64,000 nucleotides of DNA from Streptomyces sp. NBC_01445. Lineage in GTDB: Bacteria > Actinomycetota > Actinomycetes > Streptomycetales > Streptomycetaceae. The notes under the pieces were generated by a model. It saw only the letters and a list, made by a program, of their open reading frames with translations, did no database searches and was not told the DNA's origin. Numbering within the stretch: position 1 is the stretch's first letter; the number at the start of each line of letters is the position of its first letter. The stretch is from assembly GCF_035918235.1 (NCBI RefSeq), contig NZ_CP109485.1, positions 8,401,001 to 8,465,000 on the forward strand, in the 5' to 3' direction. Shown here piece by piece: positions 8,272 to 15,203 of this stretch. The position numbers and the translations under genes are program-made.

Positions 8272-9462
8272 ATGATCGAGCGACCGCGTGACGTGTACGT
8301 CGTCGACGCCGTCCGTACCCCCTTCGGCCGCTACGGCGGTGCCCTCGCTGGCGTACGCCCGGACGACCTCGTCGCCGGTGTGCTGCGCGCCCTCGTCGAC
8401 CGCAGTCCCGGCCTGGACCCGTCGCGCATCGACGACGTGCTGCTTGGCAACGCCAACGGCGCGGGCGAGGACAACCGCGACGTGGCCCGCATGGCCGTCC
8501 TGCTCGCAGGGCTCCCGGTCAGCGTGCCCGGCGCCACGGTCAACCGGCTCTGCGGATCCGGCATGGAAGCCGTCATCCAGGCAGCCCGGGCCATCGCCCT
8601 CGGCGACGCGTCCATCGCCGTAGCGGGCGGTGTCGAGTCCATGAGCCGCGCGCCCTGGGTGCTGCCGAAGCCGGAGCGAGCCTTCCCGGCGAATGACCAG
8701 CAGCTGCACTCGACGACTCTCGGCTGGCGCATGGTGAACCCGCGGATGCCGGCAGAGTGGACGATCCCGCTCGGCGAGAGCGCGGAGCTGGTGGGTGCCA
8801 AGTACGCCGTCAGCCGGGAGGCACAGGACGCGTTCGCCCTGGACAGCCACCGCAACGCCGCCCTCGCCTGGAGCGAGGGCCTGTACGCGGGAGAGGTCGT
8901 CCCCGTCGAGGGAGTGGAGCTGACCCGGGATGAGGGCATCCGCGACAACACCTCCCTGGAGGCACTCGCCAAGCTCAAGCCGGCCTTCGTCGCGGACGGC
9001 ACGATCACGGCCGGCAACGCCTCGCCGCTGAACGACGGGGCGGCCGCGCTGCTGCTCGCCGACGAGGACGGTCTCGCGGCGATCGGGCGCGAGCCTCTGG
9101 CCCGGGTACGGGCGGCGGCGGTGACGGGCATCGAGCCGCAGTACTTCGGGCTCGGCCCGGTCGACGCCATCCGCAAGGTGCTCGACAAGGCTGCGGTCGC
9201 TCCCGGCGATCTGCACACGATCGAGCTGAACGAGGCCTACGCGGCCCAGGCCCTGGGCTGCCTGGCCGCACTGCCGGAACTCGACCCGGAGGTGGTCAAC
9301 CCGCGTGGCGGCGCCATCGCGATCGGCCACCCGCTGGGCGCGTCGGGCGCCCGCATCACCGGAGCGGTCGCGCACCAGCTGGCCACCGCGGGCAGCGGCA
9401 CGGGCCTGGCGGCGCTGTGCATCGGGGTGGGCCAGGGGTTGGCGCTGGTACTGGAACGCTGA
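8272..9462 (+). CDS. pcaF: 3-oxoadipyl-CoA thiolase / acetyl-CoA acyltransferase
   Basis: 396-residue thiolase. Nucleophile Cys94 lies in NRLCGSGMEA, the catalytic His353 in GHPLGASGAR, and the second cysteine in CIGVGQGLAL (about 383). It would cleave 3-oxoadipyl-CoA with CoA to succinyl-CoA and acetyl-CoA, the last step of the pathway encoded here. GGGAGC lies just upstream of the ATG. The stop codon lies inside the first unit of a run of imperfect repeats of about 39 bp. Confidence 0.92.
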   Translation: MIERPRDVYVVDAVRTPFGRYGGALAGVRPDDLVAGVLRALVDRSPGLDPSRIDDVLLGNANGAGEDNRDVARMAVLLAGLPVSVPGATVNRLCGSGMEAVIQAARAIALGDASIAVAGGVESMSRAPWVLPKPERAFPANDQQLHSTTLGWRMVNPRMPAEWTIPLGESAELVGAKYAVSREAQDAFALDSHRNAALAWSEGLYAGEVVPVEGVELTRDEGIRDNTSLEALAKLKPAFVADGTITAGNASPLNDGAAALLLADEDGLAAIGREPLARVRAAAVTGIEPQYFGLGPVDAIRKVLDKAAVAPGDLHTIELNEAYAAQALGCLAALPELDPEVVNPRGGAIAIGHPLGASGARITGAVAHQLATAGSGTGLAALCIGVGQGLALVLER

Positions 9463-9600
9463 GGTGCGGGCCGGGGGGTCGGCTCGGGTGCCGGGATGCT
9501 GAGGTGTGGGCCCGGCACCGGCTCCCGTACCGGAGCGCTGACGTGCGGGCAGGGCTGACCCTGGTACCGGGATGCTGAGGTGGCGGCCCCGCCACCGACC
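9458..9600. repeat. Four imperfect ~38-bp direct repeats after the thiolase gene
   Basis: Units start at 9458, 9498, 9537 and 9574 with GCTGAGGTGCGGGC, GCTGAGGTGTGGGC, GCTGACGTGCGGGC and GCTGAGGTGGCGGC; the spacing is 40, 39 and 37 bases. Upstream of each start is a related stretch (ctggtactggaac, gggtgccgggat, cccgtaccggagc, ctggtaccgggat). The first unit includes the thiolase stop codon, so the array looks like tandem duplication of the gene's own 3' end. Confidence 0.75.
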
Positions 9601-10470
9601 TCAGCCGGACCGGCGCAGCGCGGCAGGGGTGGTGCCCATCCGGGTGCGCATCACCCGGGTCAGGTGCTCCTGGTGGGAGAACCCGCAGGCCGCAGCCACC
9701 TCCGCGATCGGGGCGGAGCCGGTGCGCAGCAGTCGGGACGCGCACTCCAGACGCAGCTTGAGCAGGAACTGGTGCGGCGACTGGCCCGTGCTCGCCCGGA
9801 ACCTCCGGGTGAACTGGCTCGGGCTGAGTGAGGCCGCGGTGGCGAGGTCCGTGATCGGCAGCGATTCGGCGAGCCGCTGTTCTATGAGCTCGCGGACGGC
9901 GGCGAGCTGCCGGTCGGACAGCCCGGACCTGTTGGGCGGGGGTGTGGTGGTGCCGACGCCGTGACGGCGTACGAGCTGCGCGGCGAGCATTCCGGTCAGC
10001 TGGTCGGTGTAGGTGCGGGCCGACGGCTCCCAGGAGCGGACGGCGCCCTCCAGCGCGAGCATGAGCTGCTCGGCGAGTGGATCGCCGGCCCCGAAGTCCT
10101 CTGACAGCTCCACGGGCCGCCCGCCGTTCGCGTCGCGCAGAGCGTCGTCCGCGAGGTAGGCGTGGACCGTCTCCAGCCGCCCGCCCAGCTCGACGGCGAG
10201 ACTCCGGCCGGCCGGCTGCAGGAAGAGCCCACCGGCCGGGATCGTCCGTGACCGCCGGGCTGCCCCCTGCCCCCGCCGTACGGTGACGGGGCCGCCCAGG
10301 TGCAGGATCAGCAGATGGGTGGGGGCAGGGTCGAACGCCGCGCGATAGGGCTGTTCCTCCTGTACGGAGAGATACAGCCGGTCCCATCCGAGCCCTGAGC
10401 TGCTGTGCCGTGTCCGCACGCCGGGCTGTTGCAGCATGCCGACCGTGTCGGCCAGTCCGAGTTCTGTCAT
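9601..10470 (-). CDS. AraC family transcriptional regulator
   Basis: 289-residue regulator. The C-terminal third (about 185-285) is a double helix-turn-helix of AraC/XylS type: ITDLATAASLSPSQFTRRFR, then APIAEVAAACGFSHQEHLTR and RTRMGTTPAALRR at the end. The N-terminal part (PTHLLILHLGGPVTVRRGQ, SRTIPAGGLFLQPAG) resembles a cupin ligand-sensing domain. It converges on the hydroxyquinol operon and is the only regulator in the cluster, so control of that operon is likely but inferred. Confidence 0.88.
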   Translation of the reverse strand: MTELGLADTVGMLQQPGVRTRHSSSGLGWDRLYLSVQEEQPYRAAFDPAPTHLLILHLGGPVTVRRGQGAARRSRTIPAGGLFLQPAGRSLAVELGGRLETVHAYLADDALRDANGGRPVELSEDFGAGDPLAEQLMLALEGAVRSWEPSARTYTDQLTGMLAAQLVRRHGVGTTTPPPNRSGLSDRQLAAVRELIEQRLAESLPITDLATAASLSPSQFTRRFRASTGQSPHQFLLKLRLECASRLLRTGSAPIAEVAAACGFSHQEHLTRVMRTRMGTTPAALRRSG

Positions 10471-10665
10471 GGTGTGGCCTCCTCACGACCCCATGTAGTT
10501 GAAGGGTAAACCAGAGGGAGGGGTGTCGAGAAGGGCCAGGGTCCGCGGCGCGCGGGTGAAGTCCACGACCGCCGGGAAGGCCGCCGTTTGTGACCGGCAT
10601 CGAAGGGGCAACTCTGGCCGGAGCCCGAACATGCCCTGGCCGCGGCGCACGGCCGCGGTGGCTGT

Positions 10666-11885
10666 ATGAGCCCCGAAGCGCGGGCAGCGATGATGGACGA
10701 GCCGGACGACCGCTTCGACGTGGTGGTACTCGGCGCCGGCCCCGGTGGCTACGTCGCCGCGATCCGCGCCGCCCAGCTGGGCAAGCGCGTCGTCGTCGAA
10801 CGGAAGTACTGGGGCGGCATCTGCCTTAACGTGGGCTGCATCCCCGCCAAGGCCCTGCTGCGCAACGCCGAGCTGGCGCACATCTTCCCCCGTGAGGCGA
10901 AGACTTTCGGTATCCGCGTCGACGGACAGGTCTCGTCCGACTACGGCGAGGCGTACGGGCGCAGCCGCAAGGTCGCCGACAGCAGGGTCAAGGGTGTGCA
11001 CTACCTGATGAAGAAGAACAAGATCACGGAGATCGACGGCCGTGGCACGTTCCTCGACCCGCACACCCTCCAGGTCGCCGGCTTCGACGGCGACGCGCGC
11101 ACCATCGGATTCGACCCGTGCGTCATCGCCACCGGCGCGACACCCAAGCTGTTGCCCGGCACCCGCCGTACCTCCCCGCGTGGCCACCTTCGGGGAACAG
11201 ATCCTCGCCGAGGAGCTGCCACAGTCGATCATCATCGCGGGTGCCGGCGCGATCGGCGTCGAGTTCGCCTACATCCTGCACAACTACGGGGTGAAGGTCA
11301 CCATCGTAGAGTTCCTGGACTGCGTCGCGCCGCTGGAGGACGAGCAAGTCTCCGCCGAGCTGGCCAGGCAGTACCGCAGGCTGGGCATCGAGGTGCTGAC
11401 CTCCACTCGCGTCGATGCCATCGACGAATCGGAACCCCGGGTCCGTGTCACGGTCACTGGCAAGGACGGTGCCCAGCAGGTCCTGGAGGCCGACAAGGTC
11501 CTCCAGGCGATCGGCTTCGCTCCCAACGTGACCGGCTACGGCCTGGAGAACACCGGTGTGCGGGTCACCGAGCGCGGCGCGATCGATGTCGACGGCCGTT
11601 GCCGTACGAACGTTCCGCCCCTCTACGCCATCGGCGCCGTCACCGCGAAACTCATGCTCGCGCACGCGGCCGAGGCGATGGGCGTGATCGCCGCCGAGAC
11701 GCTCGCGGACGCGGAGACCATGGAGCTCGACCGCGCGATGATCCCGCGGGCCACCTTCCGTCAGTCGCAGATCGCGAGCTTCGGCTACACCGAGGAGCAG
11801 GCCCGCGAACTGGGCTGCGACGTCAAGGTGGCGAAGTTCCCGTTCACCGCGAACGCCAAGGTGAACGGCCTGGGCGATGCCACCT
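10666..11885 (+). pseudogene. lpdA: Dihydrolipoamide dehydrogenase, frameshifted and truncated
   Basis: Two adjacent frames give most of a dihydrolipoyl dehydrogenase. Frame 1 (to about 11170) has the FAD fold [15 protein letters not shown] and the redox disulfide [12 protein letters not shown]. After a frameshift near 11170-11185, frame 2 continues with [20 protein letters not shown] (NAD fold) to [16 protein letters not shown]. Homology stops at about 11885, where an ISL3 transposase fragment begins on the other strand; roughly the last 110 residues, including the catalytic His-Glu dimer interface, are gone. The usual AIGDVT FAD motif reads AIGAVT, so a normally conserved Asp is Ala. Clearly non-functional. 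Confidence 0.88.
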
Positions 11886-12240
11886 CGGCATCCCGTATGC
11901 GGCGCCCGGCCGCACCCCGCAGCCGGGCGGTCAGCCTGGCACCGGCCGGGATCTGCGGGATCTGCTCCGTGAAGGACCGGCGAGGGCATCCGGCCTCGCG
12001 GCACCACCAGCGGCGCTCGTGCCAGCGGAACTCCAATCCGCTCTCGCCGTACGGGAGATCGCGCGGCCGGGTCACCGCCGAGCCCTTCACCCGGGTGGCG
12101 AAAACCCCGCAGGCCGGGCAGCCCCTGGCTGTCTCGTCGGCCGTGACCAGGTGAACTCGGCGCCTTCCGTCGACCAGCCGCTCAACTCGCGCGACGGACA
12201 CCCCGCCGAGGTCGAGCAGCAACGTCGTATCGTTGAACAA
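11885..12240 (-). pseudogene. ISL3-family transposase remnant (N-terminal piece)
   Basis: About 118 residues of the ISL3 N-terminus: [56 protein letters not shown], then [20 protein letters not shown]. The cysteine pairs form the N-terminal zinc finger. The DDE catalytic part is missing; the match ends at the same point where the lpdA homology ends, so one rearrangement probably truncated both. Confidence 0.8.
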
Positions 12241-12367
12241 GCCCGTGGCTCCAGCATGATCGTTCTGCGTAGAGAACAGAGATGATCACTCAGGCCCACG
12301 GGCATCCCTCATCCGGGGCCGTGCCGAATGCCTCATGACAATCGGCTGGGTGTGGTTCGCTGCTGGG

Positions 12368-12943
12368 GTGACTCAGGACTTGGAGATCGTCGCATTCGAA
12401 TCCGCCGAGGCATTCCAGGCATGGCTCGGCGAGAACCACGCCGTCTCGCCCGGCATCTGGCTCAAGCTTCGCAAGAAGGGCGCGGGAATCGTCGCGCTGG
12501 ACTACGCCCAGGCGCTCGACGTGGCACTCTGCTACGGCTGGATCGACGGCCAGAAGGCCAAGTTCGACGACCAGTGGTGGCTCCAGCGGTTCACCCCGCG
12601 CACGCCGCGCAGCAAGTGGTCCAAGGTCAACCGGGACAAGGTGGCCGCCCTGATCGAGCAGGGCCGGATGCACCCGCCGGGACAGGCCGAAGTCGACCGC
12701 GCCAAGGCAGACGGCCGCTGGGATGCGGCCTACGACGGCGCGAAGACCGCCACGGTGCCGGACGACCTCACGGCAGCCCTGACCGCCGACCTGGCTGCAG
12801 CGGAGTTCTTCAAGACACTGGACCGGCAGAACCGCTACGCGATCCTGTACCGGATCCAGGACGCCAAGAAGGCCGAGACCCGGGCGCGCCGGATCGAAAA
12901 GTACGTAGCGATGCTGGCGAAGGGCGAGAAGCTGCACCCGTAG
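12368..12943 (+). CDS. YdeI/OmpD-associated family protein
   Basis: 191-residue protein of the YdeI family (bacteriocin-protection, OmpD-associated). Seen: AFQAWLGENHAVSPGIWLKL, LDYAQALDVALCYGWIDGQK, WWLQRFTPRTPRSKWSKVN and the C-terminal LDRQNRYAILYRIQDAKKAE. Function in actinomycetes is unknown; in enterobacteria the family is linked to antimicrobial-peptide tolerance. The GTG at 12368 (VTQDLEIVAFES) matches the family N-terminus better than the ATG at 12335. It stands alone between the ISL3 relic and a gene-free spacer. Confidence 0.85.
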   Translation: MTQDLEIVAFESAEAFQAWLGENHAVSPGIWLKLRKKGAGIVALDYAQALDVALCYGWIDGQKAKFDDQWWLQRFTPRTPRSKWSKVNRDKVAALIEQGRMHPPGQAEVDRAKADGRWDAAYDGAKTATVPDDLTAALTADLAAAEFFKTLDRQNRYAILYRIQDAKKAETRARRIEKYVAMLAKGEKLHP

Positions 12944-13289
12944 TCACGGAGAGGGACCGTGGCCGTGTACTGCCCTGGACTCCCGGCGCGCCTGCGGCCC
13001 GGGCAGCAGCCACCAACTGCCGTCGCTGAGCGTAACGAAACGTCAGAGGCCCTGAGCAGGCGCACCGCTCAAGATCGAAGACCCAGGTCACCCGCGGGGC
13101 CGGAAGACCGGCCGCTGCCCTCGCGATGGTATTCAAGCTCGTGGAGTCTGCCCAGGCCCGATGGCGGGCGAGCACCGGATCGCACCTTGTGCCCCTGGTC
13201 CGTGCGGGTGCCAGGTTCGAGAATGGCATCGTCGAACGTACTGAAACGCGGGCTGCGTGAGGCCGTGGGGCTGGGGAGGCAGAAGAGCC
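12944..13289. other. Spacer without a recognisable gene
   Basis: 346 bases. Open frames on both strands give Arg/Pro-rich translations without motifs. GGGGAGG near its right end is the ribosome site of the next gene. Confidence 0.55.
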
Positions 13290-13805
13290 GTGGCGATCTG
13301 TTTCATGCTCGTGGTGAACTTTGGCGACGACGCTGAGGCGGCACAGGCTGCCGCCCGCATCGCCCCCAAGCCATGGGTGCTTCACGCGGGCGCCCACCGC
13401 ATCCCTCTCCACCGGCCGATGCTGGCGAAGGTGGGCTCGTACATCGAGCTCTCGATCCTGCCCGTGGCCGTCAGCTGGGGTTGTGGTCTGGACGGCAGCC
13501 TCCCCAGATTCCAGCTCACCGCAGCAGAGCTGACCGAACTGGGACACCAACTCTACGAACTGCTCGCGCAGTTCCACGGATATGTCGCCGCGAAGGTCGG
13601 CTGGGATCGGGAATCACTCCTGGACCCTGCTGAGCTCAGGGGGGAGTGGTCTGACGAACTGAACGACGGCAGCATCCACGGGCTCGTGCTCTGCGAAAAG
13701 CTGCATGCCGAACTCGACCCGAGCACCGACTACGAGGTGTTCCAGCCCGGATACCGGTGGATTCCGTATCGCGGGGAGGGACCGAGCAGCCTGACGGCCG
13801 GCTAA
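13290..13805 (+). CDS. Hypothetical protein
   Basis: Unrecognised 171-residue protein with ordinary composition. It starts with a beta-like MLVVNFGDDAEAAQAAARI, has a central ELSILPVAVSWGCGLDGSLP, an amphipathic helix LTELGHQLYELLAQFHGYVA, and ends PGYRWIPYRGEG. No signal peptide or membrane segment is seen. The GTG at 13290 has GGGGAGG 10 bases upstream. The alternation of helix and strand suggests a folded soluble domain. It sits in the scarred region beside IS remnants, so it may have arrived by transfer. Confidence 0.65.
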   Translation: MAICFMLVVNFGDDAEAAQAAARIAPKPWVLHAGAHRIPLHRPMLAKVGSYIELSILPVAVSWGCGLDGSLPRFQLTAAELTELGHQLYELLAQFHGYVAAKVGWDRESLLDPAELRGEWSDELNDGSIHGLVLCEKLHAELDPSTDYEVFQPGYRWIPYRGEGPSSLTAG

Positions 13806-13850
13806 CGAAACAAGCCCCACCCAGGCCAGCTCATCCACGCATATTGACAA

Positions 13851-14148
13851 TTACTCGTCAGGACTCGGCAGATCGGCTCGACCCCGAACACCTGGCGGTG
13901 TGCGTCGATGAACGCTACGAGCGCTTCGACGGCCGGTCGAGCTCGGCCGGGAAGAAGGCCGAGGCCGCCTTGAGGATCTCGTTGGCCCGCCGCAGTTCAG
14001 CGTTCTCGGCCTTGAGCCGCTTGATCTCTGCAGCCTCCTCCGATGTGACGCCAGGCCGCCGGCCGGCGTCGGTCTGCGGACCCACGTCCGCACCGTCTCG
14101 GCGGCACTGATGCCCAGCTTTGCGGCAACCGCCTTCATCGCGGCTCAC
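13851..14148 (-). pseudogene. IS3-family transposase OrfA/OrfB remnant
   Basis: Minus-strand frames give MKAVAAKLGISAAETVRTWV, then, in another frame, SEEAAEIKRLKAENAELRRA and NEILKAASAFFPAELDRPSK: the helix-turn-helix and leucine zipper typical of IS3 OrfA. The beginning of OrfB follows (FIDAHRQVFGVEPICRVL). Frames are broken and the DDE part is absent. Three or more frame changes in 300 bases show it is dead. Confidence 0.78.
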
Positions 14149-14202
14149 TCCGTTTCGCGGCGCACCCCATTGGCCGGCGCCTGCTCAAGTAAGGGTTACG
14201 AC

Positions 14203-14495
14203 AACAGTCGTAGGAGCGTGATCAGTACCACGAAGGCTCCGAGAACCACTGCGGCGATCTGCCAGAGACGCCGTGGAGAGGGCAGGATGACCACTCTGGG
14301 TGAACGGGTCGTAGGAATGACGTAGTAGAACACGGTGCGGGTGCTGCGGTGCCACTGCGCGGGCCAGTTTCAGGTATTTGAACGTGGCCTGCCGCGCGAT
14401 CTCACCTTTGCCCGGTGTCAGGTAGGGCTGTACGGCTCGGCGGAACTCGCTCGTCGCGTCAACGGGCACGGGCTGGTCGTCGTTCAGGCGCATCG
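14203..14495 (-). pseudogene. Possible frameshifted small membrane protein
   Basis: On the minus strand, a frame starting at the ATG near 14494 reads MRLNDDQPVPVDATSEFRRA and continues to GEIARQATFKYLKLAR. A shift of one base then gives QWHRSTRTVFYYVIPTTRSP and, before the stop at 14203, RRLWQIAAVVLGAFVVLITL. That last stretch is a clear membrane helix with an arginine in front, unlike random G+C-rich frames. Together they suggest a roughly 95-residue protein with a C-terminal anchor, broken by one frameshift near 14355. Family not recognised. Confidence 0.4.
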
Positions 14496-14747
14496 TGTGC
14501 CAGTGGCCGCTTTCGTGAGCTGCCTTCCGGACCCGGTCCGGCACGCCTGCTTCGGGCTTCCTTACCGTGTCACTTGCCTCGCGATGAACCGTTTCGGTCG
14601 ACGTGGGGTGGAGAGCGATCTCCCTGATGATGAAATGGGCTTGGGTGCAACCGCATGCGGAGAGGAGCAGTGGCGCGCTGCGGGGCCGCGGGATGTTGCG
14701 GCGCTCCCGCACAACTACCATCAAGGTTGCCTTAACGGAGTTTGGTG

Positions 14748-14801
14748 GACACGAACAGGGACAACGCGGACCGGCAGGTGCGGTTGAGCTTCTTGGGGTG
14801 A
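14748..14801 (+). pseudogene. Detached yjbQ 3' end, copy 3
   Basis: Eighteen codons reading DTNRDNADRQVRLSFLG plus stop, preceded in frame by Leu-Val as in true yjbQ (LVDTN). No yjbQ body lies upstream. CTTAACGGAGTTT (14731-14743) precedes it, the same 13-mer and spacing as before copy 2 at 2527. It marks the right end of the interval that carries the hydroxyquinol operon. Confidence 0.85.
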
Positions 14802-15203
14802 GCCAGGGCGGATCAAGATCGTTCTGGGGGTGGCCGTCGATTCTCCTTGCACTGCCTGCGATTGCGCGTCCCGCTCGCCAGCACATGCCTGGGCGCCACA
14901 GCCGGGCTGAAGCTGCCGTTGCGATATTGCGGTAGCTCGATATTGCCCACACCTACCGCCGTCGGCACCCGCTTGCGCGAGGTGCCATTGCGTGGCTTCC
15001 CTTTTGTGGCCCATTCAGGGGCCGCCTCGGCCCCGGCGGCAGGCCGTCCGAGAGGGCCTTTTTCAGCCAGGGGAGCTGACGACACATCAAATAGGTCAGC
15101 CGTCCCGGACTCTTGACTCGTTGTCAGGGCCGCGCCATTCTCGACGGGACCTACGCGCGAGTAAGTTAGTGCGTGCCCATCCCGGACAGCGAAGGTAGCC
15201 CGG
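14802..15203. other. Spacer upstream of the secreted hydrolase gene
   Basis: About 400 bases holding the short IS256-like remnant on the minus strand and CGATATTGC twice, at 14923 and 14939. It should contain the promoter of the next gene; no convincing -35/-10 pair was picked out. Confidence 0.5.
14840..15010 (-). pseudogene. Likely IS256-family transposase remnant
   Basis: The minus strand encodes KGKPRNGTSRKRVPTAVGVG followed by NIELPQYRNGSFSPAVAPRH, which follows the IS256 pattern 'RNG..K.V.TEVG...ELPR.R.GSFEP.LV.'. Only this short block is present and the surrounding frame shows no further transposase homology. The short length keeps confidence moderate. Confidence 0.45.
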
